This document shows, one piece after another, positions 17,588 to 26,500 of a DNA stretch of 64,000 nucleotides (the first letter of the stretch is position 1; every line of letters begins with the position of its first letter). Under the pieces are notes generated by a model. That model did not search any database. It was not told the origin of the DNA and saw nothing but the letters and a program-made list of their open reading frames with translations. The stretch is from JBMYRH01 sp049602155 (GTDB lineage: Bacteria > Myxococcota_A > UBA9042 > PHBI01 > JBMYRH01), in contig JBMYRH010000004.1 in NCBI GenBank assembly GCA_049602155.1, positions 1-64,000 on the forward strand. Direction: 5' to 3'. The translations under genes were made by a program, and so were the position numbers.

Positions 17588-18247
17588 ATGCGTGCGCTCA
17601 TCTTTCTCACGGTACTTTGTGTCGGCGTCCCCGCGTCGGCCCAAGAGGCTCCTACCCATCGTGCGGAGCTCCTCGCATGGTCCTCTGACGGTGCGACGGC
17701 GCTCGTCACAGAGGTCATCACCACACCGAATGGCGGGGGTGAGCGCGCAGTCCGGCTCGTCTCGAAGCGCGGCTCGAAGCGGATCGTGCTCTCGCGAGTG
17801 GCCGATCCCAGCGCAACGACGCCGCAAAAGATCAGCGAGCGCAGCTGCATCAGCAGACTCAAGAGCCTCGACAAACTGCTCCAGAAACGCGGTTTTTCAG
17901 GCGTCACGGTTGACGCCGTCTGCGCGGACCGCGCGACGCTCATCCGCGTGGGTGACGCTCAAACCGCCAAGACAGCAGATACGTGGTTCTCGGGCGAAGG
18001 CCTGAGGTTAAGTCGTGACGGGTTAGCCCTCAGCTTGGAGGGGAACATCCTCATGCTCGACTCCCATGGTGCGACGATCGGCAATTGGAGCCCTACCCCA
18101 CAACCACTCAAGCTCCGAGCGGCCATGTCTGCGACGGGCCACTTGATGCTCGTCTTCTATGAGTGGGGCTCTGGTAACCTGCGCATCATGAAGGTCTTGG
18201 CGTCCAAGACAGGCGACCCCAAGGCGTTGAAGTCGGTGCGCCTCTAG
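17588..18247 (+). CDS. Exported protein of unknown function
   Basis: The ATG at 17588 has a near-perfect AAGGAGG at 17574-17580 and starts a 219-residue protein with a signal peptide (MRALIFLTVLCVGVPASA-QE). An earlier in-frame ATG at 17474 would bury the signal and overlap the FHA gene, so I rejected it. The mature part has short beta-strand segments and two Cys, with motifs LLAWSSDGATALV and LRLSRDGLALSLEGNILML that resemble single propeller-like blades. TACACT (17555-17560) may be its -10 box. Its TAG stop interlocks with the stop of the convergent gene. Confidence 0.75.
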   Translation: MRALIFLTVLCVGVPASAQEAPTHRAELLAWSSDGATALVTEVITTPNGGGERAVRLVSKRGSKRIVLSRVADPSATTPQKISERSCISRLKSLDKLLQKRGFSGVTVDAVCADRATLIRVGDAQTAKTADTWFSGEGLRLSRDGLALSLEGNILMLDSHGATIGNWSPTPQPLKLRAAMSATGHLMLVFYEWGSGNLRIMKVLASKTGDPKALKSVRL

Positions 18248-18588
18248 CCTAGGCCTGATGGCAAGGCTCGGCCCATCCTCTCTGGACGTGAGCCAAACCT
18301 CTTCTCGAAGCGCCATAAGAGCTGCTGAAGATCGGACTCCGCGGACTCGGAGACCAAAAAGCGCCACACGAGCTGCTCGCCGCTCACGATATCTGCCAGC
18401 GCTTCAAGCAGCTTCTCAACACGCGATGCCGTGCAGGGTGCCAAGACACCGTACCAAACCATCGCGCTCTTCCCCTGAGGGTAGGCCAACAGTCGGCCGT
18501 TCACCTTCACTTGGACGACTACCGCAGCCCCCGACACGTCGGACGGCTCGGCTGACCACCGTGAGAACCTTCTTGAACTCAAGTCCAC
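18244..18588 (-). CDS. Small hypothetical protein
   Basis: Codon choice typical of this genome continues through about 114 residues ending in TAG (18246-18244). I chose GTG at 18588 because the frame upstream has unlike codon use and runs into the promoter of the divergent MFS gene; the true start is uncertain. The protein has a beta-rich first half (VVVQVKVNGRLLAYPQGKSA) and a helical second half (LEALADIVSGEQLVWRFLV). No family is recognised. It overlaps the upstream convergent gene by four bases at the stops. Confidence 0.55.
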   Translation of the reverse strand: MDLSSRRFSRWSAEPSDVSGAAVVVQVKVNGRLLAYPQGKSAMVWYGVLAPCTASRVEKLLEALADIVSGEQLVWRFLVSESAESDLQQLLWRFEKRFGSRPERMGRALPSGLG

Positions 18589-18605
18589 ATCCGCCTGCCT
18601 GGCTG

Positions 18606-18635
18606 TTGACCCTTTGCCGACCCCTGCGGTAGAGG
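18606..18635 (+). promoter_or_regulatory. Predicted promoter of the MFS-moaC-NFACT operon
   Basis: TTGACC (18606-18611), an 18-bp spacer and TAGAGG (18630-18635) precede the MFS gene. TAGGAG at about 18651 is a plausible ribosome site for the ATG at 18663. Confidence 0.45.
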
Positions 18636-18662
18636 GTGTCGCCCTTGACGTAGGAGCATGCC

Positions 18663-20387
18663 ATGAAGTCGTGGAGAACCACCAACTCACTCCGCCAAGG
18701 AGCGCGTCTGCTGACGCTCTGCCTTGCGCTAAGCTTCAGCACACCCGTGCTCGCCTCCGTGGGCCACCAGGCGACCATCACTGCGACGATCGGTGCAAGC
18801 GTTGCGGAGCAGGCCCCCGCAGGAGCAGCCCCTGCTGCTGAGGCACCGGCCGAGACGCCAAAGGCCACGGTAGAGTCCGCCGAAGACCCCTGGTACTTCG
18901 AGCTGCTCCCCATCATGATCCTCCTCGCCGTCGTCGCCTTCGTCCTCGGTCGGCTTCCCCCCGTCGAGGGCGTCGAGCATAGCCCGGCCTTCCGGAAGCG
19001 GCGGGTCATGAACTGGTTGCCCCTTGGGTTGACCTACGCCTTCCTCTACATGGGCCGCTACAACTTGAAGGTGAGCAAGTTCGCCTTCGAGGAGATGCTG
19101 GACCCCTCGGGCGGCTCCATGATGGGCAACGACGACTTCTCGTTTATCTTCACGGTCGGCGTGTGGGTCTACGGCAGCTCGTTCTTGCTCAACGGACCAC
19201 TTACGGACCGCTTCGGCGGCAAGCTCGCCATTCTCCTCGGAGCCGGTGGCGCAGCGGTAGCCAACCTCCTGATGGGGTTGTGCTCCTGGAGCCTGCTCAC
19301 CGCGGGCCCCATGCATGAGGCGATCGCCAACAACTTCGTCACCATCTTCTCGGCGCTCTACGGCCTGAACATGTACTTCCAGAGCTTCGGCGCAGTCGCC
19401 ATTGTGAAGTGCAATGCGCCTTGGTTCCACGTCCGAGAGCGAGGTGTCTTCGGGGCCATCTTCGGAATCTTGATCTCCCTCGGAATCTACTTTGCCTTCG
19501 ACTGGGGCTACATGATCGTGAAGCAGATCGGCGTGGCCGAGGTCTTCTTCATCCCGGCGATCTTGCTGACCATCTTCTGGGTCGTTGACTACTTCATCGT
19601 CCGCGACACCCCCGGCCTCGCCGGCTTTGACGACTTCGACACAGCCGATGCCTCGTCGGGTGACGAGGGCCCTCAGCTTGGCGCGATGCAGGTCTTCAAG
19701 ATGATGTTGACCAACCCCATCATCTTGACCATCGCCGCGGTCGAATTCTGCAGCGGCTTCATCCGCCAGGCACCGATGCAGTGGTACCGCACCTTCGCCA
19801 AGCAAACCGACATCGCGCTGCAGCTAAAGGGCGACTTCATCTATGAGCATTGGGGCATGTGGCTCTGCATCGCCGGCATCTCTGGTGGCGTGATCGCAGG
19901 GGTCATCTCGGACCGCGTCTTCCAATCTCGTCGCGGACCGGTCGCAGCGATCCTCTACTTAGGGGTCATCCTCGGCTCCATCGGGCTCCTCTTCTTCTTC
20001 AACACTCCAGTGCTCGACTTTGGCGGCGGCTTCAAGCTCTCCGTGCCCGGTATCTTCGCGATCATCATCTCGATGTGTGTCATCGGAGTTCACGGGATGC
20101 TCTCTGGTACCGCGAGCATGGACTTCGGCGGTAAGAAGAACGTGGGCATCGCGGTCGGTATCATCGATGGCTTCGTCTACCTCGGGACAGGGGTGATGTC
20201 GTTGACCTACGGCTTCGTACTCCCACGCGAGGAGTTCGACACCGAGGGCAACCTCACCGGCCCAGTGACCGATCCAGCGAACTGGTCCCCATGGCCCATC
20301 TCAATGATCATTATCGGGCTCGCCGGATTCTTACTGGCCACACGCGTATGGAATGCCAAGCCTAAGCCAAAGACGAGTAAGGCTTAG
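18663..20387 (+). CDS. MFS transporter, organophosphate:phosphate antiporter (GlpT/UhpT) type, with exported N-terminal extension
   Basis: The 574-residue protein has twelve TM helices of the OPA branch from about residue 115 on. Matching elements are LYMGRYNLKVSKFAF in TM1, GPLTDRFGGKLAIL between TM2 and TM3, NMYFQSFGAVAIVK, and GMLSGTASMDFGGKKNVG. The family exchanges sugar phosphates or glycerol-3-phosphate for phosphate. Unusually, it begins with a signal-peptide-like segment (to about LAS at 32), an Ala/Pro/Glu linker and one extra TM (about 80-98) before the MFS core. moaC follows after 9 nt. Family is secure; the exact substrate is not. Confidence 0.85.
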   Translation: MKSWRTTNSLRQGARLLTLCLALSFSTPVLASVGHQATITATIGASVAEQAPAGAAPAAEAPAETPKATVESAEDPWYFELLPIMILLAVVAFVLGRLPPVEGVEHSPAFRKRRVMNWLPLGLTYAFLYMGRYNLKVSKFAFEEMLDPSGGSMMGNDDFSFIFTVGVWVYGSSFLLNGPLTDRFGGKLAILLGAGGAAVANLLMGLCSWSLLTAGPMHEAIANNFVTIFSALYGLNMYFQSFGAVAIVKCNAPWFHVRERGVFGAIFGILISLGIYFAFDWGYMIVKQIGVAEVFFIPAILLTIFWVVDYFIVRDTPGLAGFDDFDTADASSGDEGPQLGAMQVFKMMLTNPIILTIAAVEFCSGFIRQAPMQWYRTFAKQTDIALQLKGDFIYEHWGMWLCIAGISGGVIAGVISDRVFQSRRGPVAAILYLGVILGSIGLLFFFNTPVLDFGGGFKLSVPGIFAIIISMCVIGVHGMLSGTASMDFGGKKNVGIAVGIIDGFVYLGTGVMSLTYGFVLPREEFDTEGNLTGPVTDPANWSPWPISMIIIGLAGFLLATRVWNAKPKPKTSKA

Positions 20388-20396
20388 GTCCAGACG

Positions 20397-20879
20397 ATGA
20401 CAGACGACACGCTGACTCATGTCGACGACGACGGCAGTGCCCGCATGGTCGACGTCTCCGACAAAGGAGTGACTGCGCGTAAGGCCGTTGCGCGTGCCAT
20501 CGTGGAGATGGCGCCTGCGACAGCGACAGCTATTCGCGACGCGGCGATCGCCAAAGGCGATGTAATTTCGGTCGCACGACTCGCGGGCATCATGGCCGCG
20601 AAGCGCACTGCTGAGCTGATTCCGTTATGCCACTCGCTCCCCCTCGATCACGTCTCGGTGGAACTCGAGATCGAAGACCAGCGCATCTGCATCACAGCCG
20701 AGGCACGGACGACGAGCCGTACGGGCGTTGAGATGGAGGCGCTGACTGCTGCCAGCGTCGCTGCGTTGACCGTCTATGACATGGCCAAGGCCATGGACCG
20801 AGGCATGCGCATCTGCGATGTCGAGTTGCTCGAGAAGCATGGTGGCCGCAGCGGCAGCTGGAAGCACCCCTCCGCGTGA
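20397..20879 (+). CDS. moaC: Cyclic pyranopterin monophosphate synthase MoaC
   Basis: The 160-residue enzyme converts the MoaA product (3',8-cyclo-GTP) to cyclic pyranopterin monophosphate, the first committed intermediate of molybdenum cofactor synthesis. Family motifs are complete: ARMVDVSDKGVTAR, LAGIMAAKRTAELIPLCH (active-site Lys and His), RTGVEMEALTAASVAALT and the catalytic YDMAKAMDRGM. Length is standard. No other mo- gene is nearby. It is coupled to the NFACT gene by a GTGA overlap, an unexpected partner. Confidence 0.96.
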   Translation: MTDDTLTHVDDDGSARMVDVSDKGVTARKAVARAIVEMAPATATAIRDAAIAKGDVISVARLAGIMAAKRTAELIPLCHSLPLDHVSVELEIEDQRICITAEARTTSRTGVEMEALTAASVAALTVYDMAKAMDRGMRICDVELLEKHGGRSGSWKHPSA

Positions 20880-22297
20880 GCCAGCGGCGCCCTACCCTCG
20901 CTACTGCAGAGCGCATCGCGCGAGAACTTGAGTCGAGGATCATGGGCAAGCATATCGATCGTCTTTGGCGAACCGATAAAGACCAGCTCCTCATCCGATT
21001 CGCCGGACAAAAGCCACGGCTCCTCGTTCAGCTCGGCGTTGAACTCACGACCCTCGCCTGGACCTTATCTTGGCCAGCGACGCCATCCCGACCCGATTAC
21101 GAGACGATCCAGCTCCGCACACACCTTGAGGGAGGACGGGTCTCTGCCGTGCAGCTGAGCGACGACCGCCGCCTCACCATTGGGCTGACCCGAGGTGATG
21201 GGCCAAGGACCCTCTCTGTGCAGCTCGCTGGGCGGCTACCTAACCTGGCCGCCTTTCACGCAGACGGTCAACTCGGCGTCGCACTCCGTCAGGATCGTCC
21301 GGCCCAAGACGACGGCTCCCCTCCCCTCAAAGAAGGCCCATGCTGGAAAGCACCCGAGGGCGATGATTGGCTCGAGGCCCACGGGATCCATGCGCTAGAC
21401 ACCATGGCTCAAGCCGTCTTGGACCGCGCAAGGATCGTCGTCGCGAGGGCCGCTCGTGGCTGGCGCAAGCGAACGAAGCGTTCATTGGCTGCGGTCTCGC
21501 GCGACCTAGAGCGGGCTGAAAATGCTGAGCAAGACCGCCTACGGGGTGAACTCTTAAAAAGCGCTCTTGGTCGCATCAAAAAGGGCGCCACCAGCGTGAG
21601 CGTGATGGACTACATGCAGCCAGGGGCGCCTGAAGTTGACGTGGCGCTCGATCCCGCGCTCGATCCCGTCGAGAACATGCAGCGCTATTTTCGGCGCTAC
21701 CGAAAATTCCGAGACGCGACAGACACGATCCTAGAGCGTTACGAACTCCTCGATACCCGCGCTACCGTGGTCGACCGCATCCTCGAGGCCATCGAAGGCG
21801 CAGAAGACCACGACGCACTTGAAGAGGCCGAAGCGGCGCTCCGCGCATCCGGTTGGCGCCCAACTCAAGCGCAACGCACCGCCAAGAAAACCGACGTGCG
21901 CCCCCTTTGCTATCGTCGCTTCGTGACCGCGGCCGGGGCAGAGGTCTTGGTCGGCCGTGGTTCGAAACACAACGACGAGCTCACCTTTCGAGTCGGCCGG
22001 GGACGTGACCTCTGGTTCCATTCCCGGGACACACCAGGGGCTCATGTCATCCTACGAGCGCCGCAACAAGGGCTCCCCGGTCAAGCGTGCATCCTCGACG
22101 CCGCGACGCTCGCGGCCTGGCACAGTAAAGCTCGAGGAGAGACCGTAATCGATGTCATGTGGACCGAACGTAAACACGTCCGCAAGCCCAAGGGGGCCCC
22201 TGCAGGTCGGGTCACAGTCGCGGACACCCGCAATGTCGCTGTCCGTATGGACCAAGCCCGAATCGACCGACTCTATCAGGCGGCGCCCGACAGCTGA
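20876..22297 (+). CDS. NFACT-family protein (RqcH/Tae2-like ribosome-associated quality control factor)
   Basis: The 473 residues show an NFACT-N domain (about 5-180) with the LRTHLEGGRVSAVQL segment and a DDRRL motif like the tRNA-binding Asp-Arg of bacterial RqcH. A helical region (180-330) contains the LDPVENMQRYFRRYRKF element. The C-terminal NFACT-R domain reads VLVGRGSKHNDELTFRVG, DLWFHSRDTPGAHVILR and ERKHVRKPKGAPAGRV. RqcH adds Ala tails to stalled nascent chains on 50S subunits. This copy is about 100 residues shorter than Bacillus RqcH, mostly in the coiled coil. The GTG start overlaps moaC. Ala-tailing activity is inferred. Confidence 0.88.
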   Translation: MSQRRPTLATAERIARELESRIMGKHIDRLWRTDKDQLLIRFAGQKPRLLVQLGVELTTLAWTLSWPATPSRPDYETIQLRTHLEGGRVSAVQLSDDRRLTIGLTRGDGPRTLSVQLAGRLPNLAAFHADGQLGVALRQDRPAQDDGSPPLKEGPCWKAPEGDDWLEAHGIHALDTMAQAVLDRARIVVARAARGWRKRTKRSLAAVSRDLERAENAEQDRLRGELLKSALGRIKKGATSVSVMDYMQPGAPEVDVALDPALDPVENMQRYFRRYRKFRDATDTILERYELLDTRATVVDRILEAIEGAEDHDALEEAEAALRASGWRPTQAQRTAKKTDVRPLCYRRFVTAAGAEVLVGRGSKHNDELTFRVGRGRDLWFHSRDTPGAHVILRAPQQGLPGQACILDAATLAAWHSKARGETVIDVMWTERKHVRKPKGAPAGRVTVADTRNVAVRMDQARIDRLYQAAPDS

Positions 22298-22302
22298 GGG
22301 GC

Positions 22303-23499
22303 TCAGTACTCTGAACCAACCTCGGGGTAGACGAGCAGCCGGGCGCGAAGTTGTCCGCCTTTCACCAACGCCTCGTCCAGCTCGCGCTGGACCGTTGTGC
22401 GTTCATTCTCCGGCGCTTTAAAGCGCACGCCATCACCTTCAGGGGCGTGATACCGAGACTGCATATCCGCCAACATCGGACCAAGCTCTTCGACCCGCTT
22501 CCATACGTCCCATACACGGGCTCGGTCCTCGGTGTTCAACATCGCGTACATGCCTTTCACGGCGGCGAAGTCGGTTTGACGTGTCCAAGTATCCCAAGTC
22601 GACTGAGAGACCGACTCCCGAGAAGCCATGACGGCGCGGCCCGCCTCGACGTACACCAAGACACGCTTCGTGAACCCACCGAGTGCGTTCTGCGGCAGAT
22701 AAGGTTGCACCACCTTAGGCGTGCCCTGAGTCGGAGACTCGACGGTGAACATCTCTGGGGCGGCCACCCGCATCGCCAACGTCACCAGGACCAAGCAGGC
22801 CATCTCCGTCGCGAACTGCTGCAATGTAATCTTCTGACGAAAGCTTGAGAGCCCCCAGAGCGCGGCGCCTGCATAGAAGACCATGATGATATAAGGCCAA
22901 ACGGACAAGAGCCCCTTACCGTTGGCGAACATCAAGACCGCGATCCCGAGGCACGCGAGCCCTGCGATGCTTCGAATAACCATAGTCACGGTGCCAATGG
23001 GCTGGGAGGCACGCGAGTCATGCCGCAACACACGATGATTCGGTCTGCGTTCAGGGCCTGATACAGCGCCTACAGTCGGCTGACCCGCCAGCTTAGGCTG
23101 ACTGGGGTGGCCTCCCTGAGCGTGCGGCGCGGCTGAGACCGAACTGCCAGCCAATGGCACCACCACGTCGGGAGGCAGAGAGGCACCAACTGGCGCAGCC
23201 CCCGTCGGCTCTTGCTCGAGTTGATACGACTCGACCTCGGCTTCTGCGCCAGCCAAAGCGGGGCGCGCACCGTCGACGCCATGAGGTGTTTGCTCGGACT
23301 GCTGACTGACGCCGGAGGTTTGCGGTGGGGCGTACGCCGGTTCTGACGTGACCGGCGCCTGAGGCGCCGCCGGGGCGGGCGCAGGATTAGAAGGCTGCTG
23401 GAGCGCCCAATACTTGGCGAAGATGATCCCGCACGCGATGCACTCTTCGCCATCAGGCTGAGCAAAACCGCACTTGGGGCACTCCACGAAGTCGTCCAC
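22303..23499 (-). CDS. Zinc-ribbon membrane protein of unknown function
   Basis: A 398-residue protein (GTG start at 23499, preceded by AGGAAGGGGG). The N-terminus is a CxxC-x10-CxxC zinc ribbon (ECPKCGFAQPDGEECIACG). A 130-residue Pro/Ala/Gln-rich disordered linker follows. Two to three TM helices lie at about 180-260. The C-terminus (about 275-398) is helical and would be periplasmic or cytoplasmic depending on TM number. Ribbon plus linker plus TM recalls Myxococcota zinc-ribbon signalling proteins, but the C-terminal domain is not recognised. It converges on the NFACT gene with only 5 bp between. Confidence 0.75.
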   Translation of the reverse strand: MDDFVECPKCGFAQPDGEECIACGIIFAKYWALQQPSNPAPAPAAPQAPVTSEPAYAPPQTSGVSQQSEQTPHGVDGARPALAGAEAEVESYQLEQEPTGAAPVGASLPPDVVVPLAGSSVSAAPHAQGGHPSQPKLAGQPTVGAVSGPERRPNHRVLRHDSRASQPIGTVTMVIRSIAGLACLGIAVLMFANGKGLLSVWPYIIMVFYAGAALWGLSSFRQKITLQQFATEMACLVLVTLAMRVAAPEMFTVESPTQGTPKVVQPYLPQNALGGFTKRVLVYVEAGRAVMASRESVSQSTWDTWTRQTDFAAVKGMYAMLNTEDRARVWDVWKRVEELGPMLADMQSRYHAPEGDGVRFKAPENERTTVQRELDEALVKGGQLRARLLVYPEVGSEY

Positions 23500-23597
23500 A
23501 CGTCCCCCTTCCTAGTCGGTTCGCGTCTGAACTTAGAATAGCTCAGGCACGAAAACCGACCACTTTTAGGGGGTCTCCTGTCGAAGAGGCCTTTGTT

Positions 23598-26500
23598 CTA
23601 CTGGTTTTGCTTCGCGCAAGTATCGTTCTGCATCACTGTCACGCCACCTGCGCCTTCGCAGAGCGCGACAAGGGTGTCGCATCCGTCACCGTCAAAGTCG
23701 ACAGCCTCGATGAACGTCGGCTTAGAGCAGACTGGTATCGTAATTGGACCGTGATATTGGCGCTTGTACTCATCCCCTTCAAGGAGCGGATCCAAGCCCA
23801 CCGCCAAGTACACCGTGATGCTCGATGAGCTCGTCTCCGTGAAGACGATGTCTTGCCATCCATCCGCATTCACATCCGACAAAACGACGCGGGCGACGCC
23901 ACCTGTTTGCTCGTATCCCGGCCGCTTATCCACTGGCTGGAATGACTCGTAGGGGTTGTCCGTGTCGCCGAAGCCGATCATGACGTTCTTGTCGATGGCG
24001 GTCACGATGTCTGCGAGCCCGTCGCCGTCGATGTCCTCGACGGCCACATCGACGGGGTTCTTGCCGACGGCCAAGTTCACAGGCTCATCAAAGAACCAGT
24101 AGAGGTTATCATTGATGGGCCAACTGAGCGGAATGCTCTCCGGGTAGTCCAGTTCGTCGTTGTAGGGGTACAGCGTCAGGTTTTCGCCACCGCTGCTGAC
24201 CACGAGCAGGTCCCCCGGCGTGGAGGGATCTTTATCCAGCTTCCCTCCGTCTGTGAGGCTCAACTTCACGACACGCTTCGCTTGGCCACCGAACTTCGTC
24301 CCTAAGGTCGACTCGCAGCTGAGCGGCTCCCAACAGTCCCAGTAGGGCATGCTGATCGGTGGGTCCTTGGTGTCGTCTTTAGCGTACTGATTCCAGGGAC
24401 AGAAACGAATCATGGGGGAGAGCGAGTCACACAACCCTTGGGCCACGCCACCGTCGCTGGCTACGAAGATGCCAGGGGTCCCATAACCCGGTGGCGTGAA
24501 GAAGGAGAACGACGAGGGCGTACTGAAGGTCTTCTCCCCCCCGTTGAAGGGCGCGAACGAGCCATGCGAGGCTTGTGTCAAAAGCCCGGTATCCCAGAGG
24601 TCCTCCGCCAGGTTCACGTAGACCGAGATGTGACTCTGAGGGTTACCGCCGGTCGGCTGACCTGAGATGACGATGTCGAGGTTGCCGTCACCGCTCGGAT
24701 CAAAGGGCCCACCGGAGGGGTTCGCGACGTCAACCAGCTGCATCTCAAGCGCGCTAGTCGCGCCGTGCAAATCCGTGCCGCTATATTGGCCTTTGGGGAA
24801 GCGGTCATAGGCGCTCGGGTAGGATGGCTCGAACTCGCCATAGGTCCCCAACTGACTCGACCACACAAATACCGTGGGGCTTCGAGTCAGCTTAGGATCT
24901 GCAGCAAACTGATCAAACCAAACGCGGTAACTATGCGCGATCGGATGGAAGGACTTGATCCACTGGTGTTTGGTGAATGTCTTGTTCTCTGACAGCGCCA
25001 CCACGTCAGGGATGCCGTCACCGGTCACGTCACCTACGGCGAAGTTATCCAGCAGTCCGCCGCCCGCCTGGTTGGTCTTGCCGAGGGGCGTCAACAGGAC
25101 GCGGGTCGCGTCGAGGTCAAAGCCGCGCTCGTCCGTCGACAGGTTCGTGAGGACCGAGAAGGAGCCAAGGCGAAAGTCGACCAGGAGATCGAGCTTCCCG
25201 TCTTGGTTGAAGTCTGCGGCCTTCGGACGTTGCGCGAGGCGATCAATCGCGAAACCAATGGCTTCGTTCGCGGGGTTAAGGAGTTCGCTGTCCGGGTTCT
25301 GATTGTAGCGCCCCTGACCATTACCGAGGTGCACTTGGAGGGTCTTGCCTGAGCCAGCGAGCAAAATGAAGTCATCAAACGAATCGTCATTGAAGTCAGC
25401 ACACACAATGCCGTTCACCTCATTCGCCGTCGTCCCAGACATGCTGTAGATGTCGAGGTCGGCGTAAGGCCCATTGAGCGGCGCCTCGTTGTAAAAGCCA
25501 CCGTCACCTTTGCCGACCAGGGTGCGCCACGTGCCGCTGTACTCACCACCCACGATGATATCGGGGTGATCATCGATCTCGTCCGAGTCCATCACGACGA
25601 AGTCCCCTAAGCAGAAGTGGCGCGTGCGCTCCAAGCTGCTGCTTGAGACGGGCCAAACGAAGCTCCCCTCCGCAGTGGAGAAGGCTGTATCGAGGAGCCC
25701 AGACTGCTCGAAACGATTCGGGAAGACGAAGACTTGGTTGACGTTATCCGCCCCCAACACCAAGTCGGGGTAACCGTCAGGTCCATCATCACTGCCACCG
25801 GTGATGTCTCGGACAGCCACCTGCGTGATCTCCTCGATTCCGCCGCTGATTGCAGGCTCTGGGGAGAAGAGCGTCGGGCACTCCAAGACGGTCACCATCG
25901 CGCCCTCTGCAGCCCCATCTGACTCATCTGGGACCTCGACAGGCGTACACGCATCCGCCTCAAGCTCACCGTTATTAATACGCTTGTACAGCAGGAGGGA
26001 CTCCTCCTGAGCCGAGGTGATGACGATCACATCGTCACGGCCGTCTTGGTCGAAGTCATCCGCGACGATACCGCGAATCTGACTGCTGCTCCCGATCGGC
26101 AGCACGTGAGACTCCTCTGTGCTGATGGAGATCTCCGAGTTCCCCGGGTTCCTCAACACCAAGAGCCCCTTGCCCTGGGCTCCCAGGCGAGACACGGAAA
26201 CGAGGTCGTTCACACCGTCATTATCGAGGTCGACCAAGGCCAGCGCGTCGGACTGGTAGTCCACAAGCTTGGTGATCGATGAGAACTGCACCGGGATATC
26301 TTGCGGCGTGTTTACGCCGTCATTCTTAGCCAACCAAATCCCCTGCTCCGTGGAGAGCAAGACGTCGGGAAACCCATCCCCATTCCAGTCCACGACCGTC
26401 GTGTCGTTGATCGACTGGTTCCCCGGCAGTTCGAAGCGTGGATACGTCCTCAACCAGGGCCAAGCGATGAGCTTCACTGGGATAGAAACCGAGTCCGAAT

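Noticed and set aside
18729..19805. 358-codon minus-strand frame inside the MFS gene
   Set aside because: Antisense to a clear 12-TM transporter; its composition (Glu/Asp/Arg/His) is that of reversed hydrophobic codons.
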